7,728 nt of DNA from Pseudomonadota bacterium (GCA_023433835.1 JAEYTW010000215.1:1-7728), one strand, 5' to 3'. Shown: positions 1-6,941, counted from the stretch's first letter. The notes: generated from the letters alone by a model not told the origin. Made by a program: numbers and translations.

Positions 1-683
1 GCCTGGACGTCAGGCCGGGCGAGATCGTCGGCGTCGTCGGCGAATCCGGCTCGGGCAAGTCGACGCTGGCCCGCGCCCTGACCGGGCTCAACCCGTTCTC
101 GGGCGAGATCGTGTTCGACGGCCGGCCGGTACGCGGCATTGCCGACATGGACGGCGGCGATCGCCGGGGCGTGCAGATCATCTTCCAGCACCCGGACTCG
201 TCGCTGAACCCGCGCCAGCGCATCGGCGAGATTCTGGCCCGGCCGCTGCGGCTGCACGGCCGGCTGTCGGGCACGGCCGAGGCCGCCCGGATCGGCGAGC
301 TGCTCGAGCAGGTGCGGCTGCCCGTCAACTACGCCGCGCGCTACCCCCACCAGCTTTCGGGCGGCGAGAAGCAGCGCGTCGCCATCGCCCGGGCGTTCGC
401 CACCGCGCCGCGCCTCGTGATCTGCGACGAGATCACCTCGGCGCTCGACGTCTCGGTGCAGGCTGCGGTGATCGAGCTGCTGCTGGACCTGCGCCGGCGC
501 CACGGCACCGCCTATCTGTTCATCACCCACGACCTGAACCTCGTGCGCCAGATCGCCCACCGCATCGCCGTGATGTATCGCGGCGACCTGGTCGAGCTTC
601 TGGACGCGCAGGCCTTCTCTTCCGGCCCGACCCATCCCTATACCCGCTCGCTGATCGAGGCGGTGCCGGTACCGGTCGGCTGA
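1..683 (+). CDS. Dipeptide/oligopeptide-type ABC transporter ATP-binding protein, 5'-truncated by window edge
   Basis: This is a cytoplasmic ATPase subunit that would power import of a peptide or similar small solute. The frame is open from base 3, so the start lies outside and 226 residues are visible. The nucleotide-binding elements run in order: Walker A GESGSGKST (visible residues 13-21), Q-loop IFQHPDSSLNPR (Gln62), signature LSGGEKQRVAIARAF (from 118), Walker B RLVICDE (137-143), and the H-loop His176 in FITHD. The wording SALDVSVQA after Walker B and HPYTRSL near the end (211-217) are typical of the Dpp/Opp/Gsi group. The protein ends only 13 residues after HPYTR, with little of the usual C-terminal oligo/HPY extension. 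That, and the ICDEITSALDVS wording, would suit the second half of a fused two-ATPase protein, which cannot be checked here. The M20 gene follows after 28 bases, probably in the same operon. Family assignment is firm; the substrate is unknown. Confidence 0.95.
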   Translation, partial: LDVRPGEIVGVVGESGSGKSTLARALTGLNPFSGEIVFDGRPVRGIADMDGGDRRGVQIIFQHPDSSLNPRQRIGEILARPLRLHGRLSGTAEAARIGELLEQVRLPVNYAARYPHQLSGGEKQRVAIARAFATAPRLVICDEITSALDVSVQAAVIELLLDLRRRHGTAYLFITHDLNLVRQIAHRIAVMYRGDLVELLDAQAFSSGPTHPYTRSLIEAVPVPVG

Positions 684-697
684 CCCGCATCATCAGT

Positions 698-703
698 AAA
701 GGA
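698..703 (+). promoter_or_regulatory. Ribosome binding site of the M20 gene
   Basis: AAAGGA lies 8 bases before the ATG at 712, in the 28-base gap after the ABC gene. It supports 712 as the start. No terminator-like hairpin lies in the gap, which fits cotranscription. Confidence 0.7.
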
Positions 704-711
704 ATTCAGTC

Positions 712-1929
712 ATGGATCGCGACGCGATTCTTGCCCGTCTCGACGAGAAGGCCAGCCTCGATTTCCTCAGCGCCATGGTGCGCCACAAGAGCTATTCGGA
801 AACCGACGGCGAACGCGCGCTGGCGCGATTCATGGTCGAGCGCATGCGCGAGATCGGCCTCACCGCCGATCTCGGCCCCGTGCCCGGCGACCGCTTCAAC
901 GCCATCGGCCGCCTGGCCGGTACCGGCGGGGGCAAAAGCCTCCTGTTCAACGGCCATCTCGACACCAACCCGGTGACCGAGGGCTGGACCGTCGATCCCT
1001 GGGGCGGGCTGGTCGACGACCGCTTCATCTACGGCATCGGCGTCTCCAACATGAAGTCGGGCGACGCCGCCTATTTCTGCGCACTGCGCACGCTGATCGA
1101 GGCCGGCATCAGGCTGAAGGGCGACGTCGTGCTGACCTACGTCGTCGGCGAACTGCAGGGCGGCGTCGGCTCGCTCGCCGCGATCCGCCAGGGCGTCCGG
1201 GCCGACTACTTCATCAACAGCGAACCGACCGACCTGCAGGCCCTGACCATGCATGCCGCCTCGGGCATGTTCTCGATCGAGCTGACCGGCGTCACGCGCC
1301 ATCTGTCCAAGCGCGAACAGGCGGTCGACGTGATCATGGCCGCCTGCGACCTGATCCCGCGGCTGAATGGGATGACCTTCAGCGGCGCGCGCACCGACGA
1401 CCATCGCGGCATCAACCGCTGCCATGTCGGCGTCGTCCACGGCGCGCTGGGTCGCGACCTGCAGGAATGGCGCGCCCCCCAGGTGGCCGACTTCCTGCGG
1501 CTGAAGGGCAGCGCCCGCTATGCCCCTGGCCAGACCGAGGCCAGCGCCATGGCCGACATCCGCCGCGAGCTCGACGCGCTGGAAGCCCGTTTCCCCGGCC
1601 TGAAGGCCGAGTTGATCCCGGAGCGGACCGAGAACCGGCCGCAAATGCCGCCGTTCGAGGTGGCCAGGGACGCGCGGATCGTCCGGACGATCAATGCCGC
1701 CTACGCCCATGTCCGTGGCGAGGCCCAGCCGACCGGCGCGATCACCCCGCCCGGCTTCTACGGCACCGATGCCGGCCATTTCCATCAGGAGGCCGGCATG
1801 GAAGGGATCGTGTGCGGCCCCGGCGGCCGCTACAACACGATGCCGGACGAGCGGGTCGACATCGCCGACTATCTCGACATGATCCGCATCTACATGCTGG
1901 CCATCCTCGACATCTGCGAAGTCGCCTGA
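712..1929 (+). CDS. M20-family (ArgE/DapE/CPG2-like) hydrolase with altered metal ligands
   Basis: The 405-residue protein has the length and two-part layout of M20 amidohydrolases: a catalytic domain at about 1-180 and 300-405, and an inserted dimerisation domain at about 182-300. No signal peptide is seen, so it is probably cytoplasmic. Recognisable motifs are FNGHLDTNP (His82, Asp84), YGIGVSNMKSG (107-117), YVVGELQGGVGS (143-154), NSEPTD (169-174) and GPGGRYNTMPDERV (369-382). Family members hydrolyse an amide bond using two zinc ions. Aligning motifs by eye, His82, the general-base Glu147 and Glu171 are kept. The bridging Asp of the DMK motif is Asn113, the second Glu of the EE pair is Leu148, and the last His falls at Thr376. 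The frame is intact, so this looks like a divergent subfamily rather than decay. Neighbours suggest it acts on an imported compound. It could have changed chemistry, bind one metal, or be a non-hydrolytic homologue. The substrate cannot be named. Confidence 0.92.
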   Translation: MDRDAILARLDEKASLDFLSAMVRHKSYSETDGERALARFMVERMREIGLTADLGPVPGDRFNAIGRLAGTGGGKSLLFNGHLDTNPVTEGWTVDPWGGLVDDRFIYGIGVSNMKSGDAAYFCALRTLIEAGIRLKGDVVLTYVVGELQGGVGSLAAIRQGVRADYFINSEPTDLQALTMHAASGMFSIELTGVTRHLSKREQAVDVIMAACDLIPRLNGMTFSGARTDDHRGINRCHVGVVHGALGRDLQEWRAPQVADFLRLKGSARYAPGQTEASAMADIRRELDALEARFPGLKAELIPERTENRPQMPPFEVARDARIVRTINAAYAHVRGEAQPTGAITPPGFYGTDAGHFHQEAGMEGIVCGPGGRYNTMPDERVDIADYLDMIRIYMLAILDICEVA

Positions 1930-1931
1930 GG
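1928..1931 (+). promoter_or_regulatory. Ribosome binding site of the M24 gene, overlapping the M20 stop codon
   Basis: GAGG at 1928-1931 shares two bases with the TGA stop (1927-1929) and stands 6 bases before the ATG at 1938. It fixes the M24 start there, although the frame is open much further upstream inside the M20 gene. It suggests translational coupling. Confidence 0.65.
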
Positions 1932-1937
1932 CAGGCA

Positions 1938-3059
1938 ATGTTCGACGCCGCCGAATACGACCGCCGCCTCGGTCTGATCCGCGCCGAGATGGCCGAGCGC
2001 GGCGTCGACCTCCTCCTGATCGACCACGCCGAATTCCTGGCCTGGGCCACCGGCTACACCGTTTCGGAAACGATGTACCGCGCCGCCCTGATCCCGGCCG
2101 CGGGGCCGGCCTGGTTCGCCCTGCGCGCCCTCGATGCCGCGCCGTGCCGGCAGGCCAGCTGGATCACCGACATCGTCGGGTTCGCCGACACCGCCGAACC
2201 GCAGGCAGCCGTGGCCGGCAGCATCGGCGCCCATGGCTTCGGCACGGCGCGCATCGGCCTCGATTTCCACTCCTACGGCTGTTCGGCCCACACCCTGGCC
2301 CGGCTGCAGGCATTGCTGCCGCAGGCCACGCTGGTCGACCTGGGCCGGATCAGCGACCGGTTGCGGGCGGTGAAGTCGGAGCCCGAGATCGAGATGCTGT
2401 CGCGGGCCGCGCGCATCGCCGACTCCGCGATGGCCGAGGTGGCCTTTACCGCGCGGCTGGGCGTCAGCCCGCGCGATGCCGCCGTCGTCGCCGCCGCGAC
2501 CTTCCTGCGGCTGGGCGCCGACAGCGGCGAGACCGGCCCGATCCTGCGTGCCGCCGGCAACAGCGAATTTCTGCACGGCCCCATGGGCGACGAGGCGCTC
2601 AGCCGCGGCGACGTCCTGCATGTCGAGCTGATCCCGAAGGTCGGCAACTACGGCGCCCGGCTGATGCGGCCCATCGTCATCGGCGGGCCCTCCGCCGCGC
2701 AGGCCCGCGTGGCCGAGCGCCTGATCGCGCTGCAGGATCGCCAGATCGCGGCGATGCGCCCGGGCATCAGCGCGGCCGAGGTCGACGCGGTCCTGCGCCA
2801 GGGCGTGCTGGCCGAAGGCTTGCGCCCCGAGTACGACAACGTCACCGGCTACGCGCTGGGCCTCTATGCCCGCACGCCGCGCACCAGCGATTTTTCCTAT
2901 TGTTTCCTGCCCGATGCCGCGTGGCGGCTGGAAGCCGGCATGGTCTTCCACATGTATGCCTCGGCCCAGGGCCTGGGGTTTTCCGAGACCGTGGTGGTCG
3001 AGGAGACCGGCGGGCGGTGCCTGACCCGGACACCGCGCCGCCTGCTCGAATCCGCCTGA
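1938..3059 (+). CDS. M24-family creatinase/aminopeptidase P-like protein lacking most metal ligands
   Basis: The 373-residue protein matches the Xaa-Pro peptidase/creatinase layout: an N-terminal creatinase-type domain (about 1-140, with LLLIDHAEFLAWATGY near the start), a linker DRLRAVKSEPEIEMLSRAARI (140-160), and a C-terminal pita-bread domain (about 160-373). No signal peptide is visible. Ordinary M24 peptidases bind two metals through Asp, Asp, His, Glu and Glu. By eye these positions are Glu230 (in HVEL), about Met243 (RLMRP), Tyr305 (GYALGLY), about Tyr340 (GMVFHMY) and Glu350 (FSETVVVEETG). The substrate-side His is kept as His213 (EFLHGP). Creatinase itself works without metal, using a His and glutamates, so a metal-free hydrolysis of a C-N bond is possible, but its Glu at the second Asp position is not present here. 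The gene starts 8 bases after the M20 stop and belongs to the same operon. The family is clear; the reaction and substrate are not. Confidence 0.88.
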   Translation: MFDAAEYDRRLGLIRAEMAERGVDLLLIDHAEFLAWATGYTVSETMYRAALIPAAGPAWFALRALDAAPCRQASWITDIVGFADTAEPQAAVAGSIGAHGFGTARIGLDFHSYGCSAHTLARLQALLPQATLVDLGRISDRLRAVKSEPEIEMLSRAARIADSAMAEVAFTARLGVSPRDAAVVAAATFLRLGADSGETGPILRAAGNSEFLHGPMGDEALSRGDVLHVELIPKVGNYGARLMRPIVIGGPSAAQARVAERLIALQDRQIAAMRPGISAAEVDAVLRQGVLAEGLRPEYDNVTGYALGLYARTPRTSDFSYCFLPDAAWRLEAGMVFHMYASAQGLGFSETVVVEETGGRCLTRTPRRLLESA

Positions 3060-3060
3060 C

Positions 3061-4186
3061 CTAGGCTGCCTCGCCTTCGCCTTGCGCGTTGCGGGCGTTG
3101 TGCTCCAGCATCGCCGCCATGAAGTCGTCGAGGTCGCCGTCCAGCACCGCCTGGGCGTTGCCTTTTTCTTCCTCGGTGCGCAGATCCTTGACCATCTGGT
3201 AGGGGTGCAGCACGTAGGAGCGGATCTGGTGGCCCCAGCCGATGTCCGACTTGTTGTCGTGCACCTTCTGCTTCTCGGCCTCGCGCTTCTGCAGCTCCTG
3301 CTCGTAGAGGCGCGCCTTCAGCATCTTCATCGCCGCCGCCTTGTTCTTGTGCTGGCTGCGGTCGTTCTGACACTGCACGACGATATTCGTCGGCAGATGG
3401 GTGATGCGCACGGCCGAATCGGTCCGGTTGACGTGCTGGCCGCCCGCACCCGAGGCGCGGTAGGTATCGATGCGCAGATCCTTGTCGAGGACCTCGATCT
3501 CGATCGTGTCGTCGATCACCGGATAGGCGCCGACCGAGGCGAACGAGGTATGCCGGCGCGCATTCGAATCATAGGGCGAGATCCGCACCAGGCGATGCAC
3601 GCCCGATTCGCTCTTGAGCCAGCCATAGGCGCTGGGGCCGGAGATCTGGATCGTGGCCGACTTGATGCCGGCTTCCTCGCCGTCGGACTGCTCCAGCACC
3701 TCGACCTTGAAGCCGCGCTTCTCCGCCCAGCGGACATACATGCGCAACAGCATGTTGGCCCAGTCCTGGCTTTCGGTGCCGCCGGCGCCGGCATGGACTT
3801 CAAGGAACGAATCGTTGTGGTCGGCCTCGCCCGACAGCAGGCTTTCCAGGCGGCGCTTCGCCACCTTGTCCTGCAGCGTGTTCAGTGCCGCCTCGGCCTC
3901 GGCGACGATGTCGGCATCGCCCTCGGCGTCGCCCATCTCGATCAGTTCGAGGGTGTCGTCGAGCTCACGCTCCAGCGCCACCTGCGACGAGGTAGCGGCC
4001 TCGAGCTGATTGCGCTCGCGCATCACGGCGCCAGCCTTGGCCGGGTCTTCCCACAGCTTGGGATCCTCGGCCACGGCGTTGAGTTCTTCCAGTCGTTTTA
4101 GGGCGCGATCCCAGTCAAAGAGACCTCCTCAGCAGGCTGAGTGCCTGCTTGATCTCGGTCGCGATCGCCTCGATTTCGGCGCGCAT
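3061..4186 (-). CDS. prfB: Peptide chain release factor 2, made by programmed +1 frameshift
   Basis: RF2 releases finished proteins from the ribosome at UGA and UAA codons. The coding path is complement(join(3061..4116,4118..4186)): 23 codons from ATG at 4186-4184 to CTT, then base 4117 is skipped and reading resumes at GAC, giving 374 residues (E. coli RF2 has 365). Key motifs in the joined numbering are the codon-reading tripeptide SPY (203-205, in RISPYDSNARRHTSF) and the peptidyl-hydrolysis motif GGQ (248-250, in GAGGQHVNRTDSAVRI), close to their places in E. coli (SPF and GGQ). SPF is the textbook form; the Tyr variant appears lineage-typical. A GGAG sits 8 bases before the start. The gene follows mrcA after 63 bases and is probably cotranscribed with it. 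Expression should be self-limiting: with ample RF2 the UGA at codon 24 terminates, and with little RF2 the ribosome slips and makes more. Confidence 0.97.
4114..4129 (-). promoter_or_regulatory. prfB: Programmed +1 frameshift site of prfB
   Basis: Read on the minus strand, the site is AGGAGG TCT CTT TGA C. The internal Shine-Dalgarno AGGAGG (4129-4124) stands three bases before the slippery CTT (4120-4118), which is followed by the in-frame stop TGA (4117-4115) and then C. Slipping by one base pairs the tRNA with TTT and opens the GAC frame. The order and spacing match the classical E. coli site (AGGGGG TAT CTT TGA C). The two reading frames join smoothly as SLLRRSL then DWDRALKRLEELN. Confidence 0.97.
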
Positions 4187-4194
4187 CACCGCTA

Positions 4195-4198
4195 CTCC
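4195..4198 (-). promoter_or_regulatory. Ribosome binding site of prfB
   Basis: On the minus strand GGAG lies 8 bases before the ATG at 4186-4184. It supports the upstream ATG as the true start rather than the GTG at 4074, which merely opens the second frame. Confidence 0.7.
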
Positions 4199-4249
4199 GT
4201 GTCTACGGTTTCAGATTTGTGGCGGCGGACCCTAGTGGAAACCGCCCGG

Positions 4250-6781
4250 TCAGTAAAGACCGCCGGTGCCGGTACCGGTTCCCGCGCTGTCGGCCGACCG
4301 CCCGGATACCGACCCGGTCGACACCCCGGTCAGGCCGGGATTGTCGGCGATGCCGGCGCCCAGCACGGGCGTACCGCTCGACCCTTCGCTCGGTTCGGTC
4401 CACACGCCTTCGACCGGCTCGCTGCCGTCCAGGACGGTCTGGTTGGCGCCGGGCTCGGTGCCGGGCTTGAAGGCTTCCATGATGGCGCGGCGGTCGCCGG
4501 GCTCGGCCAGGCGGCCGGTCGAGGGGTCGACGCGCACCAGCCGGATACCCGGCGGGATACGGAACGGCACGGCCGCCTTGTTCTTCAGCGCCTCGGCGAT
4601 GAATTCCTTGAAGATCGGCACGGCCGACGACCCGCCCGTGTCCTTGGCGCCGAGCGTGCGCGGGTTGTCGAAGCCGATGAAGACGCCGGCGACGAAGTCG
4701 GGGCTGAAGCCGATGAACCAGTTGTCGAACGAATCGTTCGACGTGCCGGTCTTGCCGCCCAGCGGCTTGCCGATCGACTTGAGCGAGGCGGCGGTGCCGC
4801 GTTCGACCACGCCCTGCAGCATCCAGGTGATCTGGAAGGCGGTCGCGGGATCGAGCAGCTGCGGCCGGTCGTCGGCGATCACGGGCTCGCGCGTCGCGCC
4901 CCACCCGCCGTTGCAATTGTCGCAGGCGCGCGCGTCATGGCGATAGACCGTCTTGCCGTTGCGATCCTGTACCCGGTCGATCAGCGAGGGGTCGACACCC
5001 TTGCCGCCGTTGACGAATTTCGCATAGGCCGAGGTGATGCGCAGCACGGTGGTCTCGCCGGCGCCGAGCGACATGGCGAGGTTCTTACCCATGCGGTCGA
5101 CCGCGCCGAGCCGGGTGGCGTAGTCGTAGACCTTGTCCATGCCGATGGCCTGGGCCAGGCGCACCGTCATCAGGTTGCGCGACTTTTCGAGGCCCTGGCG
5201 CAGCGTGGTCGGCCCCAGGAAGTCGCCGCCGTAGTTCTTGGGCTTCCACAAGGGCAGCCCCGGTCCCTGGTCGTAGACGAACGGACCGTCCAGCACCAGG
5301 CTCGACGGCGTGAAGCCGCTGTCGAGGGCCGCGGCATAGACGAACGGCTTGAACGACGAGCCGGGCTGGCGTTCGGCCTGGGTGGCGCGGTTGAACTGGC
5401 TGGTGCGGAAGTCCCAGCCGCCGACCAGCGCCAGGACGCGACCGGTATGCGGATCGAGGGCGACGATGGCGCCGCCGACATCGGGAATCTGGCGCAGGCC
5501 GTAACGGGTCTCGCCCTGCTTGTCGGAGAGCGGCTCGACCGCGACGACGTCGCCGACCTTCAGGACATCGGCCGGCGTCTTGGGCACGGCACCGACCGCC
5601 TGATCCTCCAGGGTCGGCCGCGCCCAGCGCAGCTCTTCCATCGGGATCGTGCCCTTGACGCCGTTGACGAAACCCACCTCGGCCGCGTTGGCCGAGGTCG
5701 CCAGGACCACGGCGCCGCGCCAGCTGTCGAGCATCGCCACGGGCAGCTGGAAGGCGGTGAGCTGCGCGGTCCAGTCGGCGGCCAGCGGTCCGTTGATGCG
5801 GCCGAGCGGGCCGCGCCAGCCATGGCGACGGTCATAGGCCATCATCCCGTCCTTCAGCGCCTTCTCGGCCGCGGCCTGCAGCCGCGGATCGAGCGAGGTG
5901 CGGACCGACAGGCCGCCTTCATACAGGGCCGCCTCGCCGAAACGCTGGATCAGCTGGCGGCGCACTTCTTCCGAGTACCAGCCCAGCCGGGTCTGCACTT
6001 CCGAACGCGGCCGGGCGACCAGCGCGGTCTGCTTGGCGGCCTCGCCTTCCGGCGCCGGCACGAAGCCGTTCTCGACCATGCGGTCGATGACCCAGTCGCG
6101 GCGCGCCTTGGCCCGTTCGTTGTAGCGGTCGGGGCGGTAATTCTCCGGCCCCTTGGGCAGGGCGGCGAGGAAGGCAGCCTCGGCCACCGTCAGCTGGTCG
6201 AGCGACTTGTCGAAATAGTTCAGCGCCGCGGCCGCGACACCGTAGGCCGACTGGCCGAGATAGATCTCGTTCAGATAGAGCTCGAGGATACGATCCTTCG
6301 ACAGCGCGCTTTCCAGGCGGAAGGCGAGAATCGCCTCGCGGATCTTGCGCTTGATCGACACCTCGTTGGTCAGCAGCATGTTCTTGGCGACCTGCTGCGT
6401 GATGGTCGAGCCGCCCTCGGGCCGGCGATGGTTCAGGACATTGTAGGCCGACTGCAGGATGGCGCGGGCCAGGCCCTGGAAATCGAGGCCGAGATGGCTG
6501 TAGAAATTCTTGTCCTCGGCCGCCAGGAAGGCATCCTTGACGCGGTCCGGTATGGCGTCGACCGGCACGAACAGGCGGCGCTCGCGGGCGAATTCGGCGA
6601 TCAGTTCGCCATTGCCGGCGTGGACGCGGCTGGTCACCGGCGGCTGATACTCGGCCAGCGCCTTATAATCGGGCAGATCCTGGCTGTAGTACCAGATCCC
6701 GTAATAGGCGACCCCGAGACCGGCCACGGCCAGGATGACGAACAATCCCGCCGCCCACGCCAGAAGACGCACCATCCACAT
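4250..6781 (-). CDS. mrcA: Penicillin-binding protein 1A, bifunctional glycosyltransferase/transpeptidase
   Basis: This inner-membrane enzyme polymerises lipid II into glycan strands and cross-links the peptides in the periplasm. From ATG at 6781 it has 843 residues, the usual PBP1A size. A single membrane anchor covers about residues 4-30 (LLAWAAGLFVILAVAGLGV). The GT51 domain shows EDKNFYSHLGLDF (catalytic Glu89), GGSTITQQVAKN (123-134), RKIREAILAFRLE and LELYLNEIYLG. An OB-like segment typical of PBP1A lies at about 320-420. The transpeptidase has SxxK with Ser475/Lys478 (PGSSFKPF), SRN (534-536) and KTGTS (677-681). A CDNC pair (620-623) and a long low-complexity tail rich in Gly, Ser, Thr and Pro (about 775-843) are notable. 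GGAG 9 bases upstream favours 6781; an in-frame ATG at 6862 would add 27 hydrophilic residues. prfB follows on the same strand. Confidence 0.97.
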   Translation of the reverse strand: MWMVRLLAWAAGLFVILAVAGLGVAYYGIWYYSQDLPDYKALAEYQPPVTSRVHAGNGELIAEFARERRLFVPVDAIPDRVKDAFLAAEDKNFYSHLGLDFQGLARAILQSAYNVLNHRRPEGGSTITQQVAKNMLLTNEVSIKRKIREAILAFRLESALSKDRILELYLNEIYLGQSAYGVAAAALNYFDKSLDQLTVAEAAFLAALPKGPENYRPDRYNERAKARRDWVIDRMVENGFVPAPEGEAAKQTALVARPRSEVQTRLGWYSEEVRRQLIQRFGEAALYEGGLSVRTSLDPRLQAAAEKALKDGMMAYDRRHGWRGPLGRINGPLAADWTAQLTAFQLPVAMLDSWRGAVVLATSANAAEVGFVNGVKGTIPMEELRWARPTLEDQAVGAVPKTPADVLKVGDVVAVEPLSDKQGETRYGLRQIPDVGGAIVALDPHTGRVLALVGGWDFRTSQFNRATQAERQPGSSFKPFVYAAALDSGFTPSSLVLDGPFVYDQGPGLPLWKPKNYGGDFLGPTTLRQGLEKSRNLMTVRLAQAIGMDKVYDYATRLGAVDRMGKNLAMSLGAGETTVLRITSAYAKFVNGGKGVDPSLIDRVQDRNGKTVYRHDARACDNCNGGWGATREPVIADDRPQLLDPATAFQITWMLQGVVERGTAASLKSIGKPLGGKTGTSNDSFDNWFIGFSPDFVAGVFIGFDNPRTLGAKDTGGSSAVPIFKEFIAEALKNKAAVPFRIPPGIRLVRVDPSTGRLAEPGDRRAIMEAFKPGTEPGANQTVLDGSEPVEGVWTEPSEGSSGTPVLGAGIADNPGLTGVSTGSVSGRSADSAGTGTGTGGLY

Positions 6782-6790
6782 CTTTAGAAG

Positions 6791-6794
6791 CTCC
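6791..6794 (-). promoter_or_regulatory. Ribosome binding site choosing the mrcA start
   Basis: Minus-strand GGAG stands 9 bases before the ATG at 6781-6779. The next in-frame ATG (6775) would be 15 bases away, and no comparable motif precedes the ATG at 6862. Confidence 0.6.
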
Positions 6795-6830
6795 GAACCA
6801 GGAAGCGCATCGCGCCGCTTCACGTCGGCC

Positions 6831-6836
6831 AGTATA
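6831..6836 (-). promoter_or_regulatory. Possible -10 element for mrcA-prfB
   Basis: Minus-strand TATACT matches TATAAT at five of six bases in otherwise GC-rich DNA, about 50 bases before the mrcA start. No good -35 box lies at 16-18 bases; TTGGCG is only 12 bases upstream. If real, transcription would start near 6824, downstream of the ATG at 6862, which would exclude that start. Confidence 0.3.
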
Positions 6837-6878
6837 ACGCCGATCGCGCGCCAAGGCTGCATTCGCTGGCGCGGTTAT

Positions 6879-6906
6879 GCCATGGCCGCCCCCGGGCCGC
6901 AATGGC
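6879..6906. other. Imperfect inverted repeat in the DUF1513-mrcA gap
   Basis: GCCATGGCC pairs with GGCC(GCA)ATGGC, giving about nine base pairs with a three-base bulge. There is no T-run after it on either strand, so it is a weak terminator candidate. It may be only a product of GC-rich composition. Confidence 0.3.
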
Positions 6907-6924
6907 GGCGCCGGTCCCGCATGA

Positions 6925-6941
6925 CTGCCATGCCCTGGCAG
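6925..6941. other. Perfect 6-bp inverted repeat just after the DUF1513 gene
   Basis: CTGCCA-TGCCC-TGGCAG is a hairpin with a five-base loop, 11 bases after the DUF1513 stop as read on the minus strand. It lacks a T-run, so it is at best a weak or factor-assisted end point for that transcript. Confidence 0.35.

Noticed and set aside
1467..1937. In-frame upstream extension of the M24 gene
   Set aside because: The added residues lie wholly within the M20 gene in another frame, are Arg/Pro-rich and resemble no creatinase N-terminus. The ATG at 1938 has a well-placed GAGG and gives the normal family length.
706..1938. 410-codon open frame on the minus strand opposite the M20 gene
   Set aside because: It mirrors the M20 gene almost exactly, shows no family motif and is rich in repeated Ala/Gly/Asp/His patterns typical of antisense shadows.
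1890..2951. 353-codon open frame on the minus strand opposite the M24 gene
   Set aside because: It is antisense to a clear M24 gene, has no recognisable domain and has shadow-like composition.
3082..4101. 339-codon open frame on the plus strand opposite prfB
   Set aside because: prfB is certain from its GGQ and SPY motifs and frameshift site; this frame has no motif of its own.
4115..4117. In-frame TGA in prfB taken as a disabling mutation or sequencing error
   Set aside because: The AGGAGG-TCT-CTT-TGA-C context and the smooth continuation in the +1 frame identify a programmed frameshift, so the gene is not a pseudogene.
4010..6787. 925-codon open frame on the plus strand, antisense to mrcA and the start of prfB
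   Set aside because: It lies opposite two certain genes, has a composition dominated by Arg, Ala, Gly, Asp and His with no recognisable domain, and is the sort of stop-free antisense frame GC-rich genes produce.
6782..6862. Alternative mrcA start at the ATG at 6862
   Set aside because: It would add 27 polar residues before the membrane anchor, lacks a clear ribosome binding site and overlaps the possible -10 element. It is not excluded outright.
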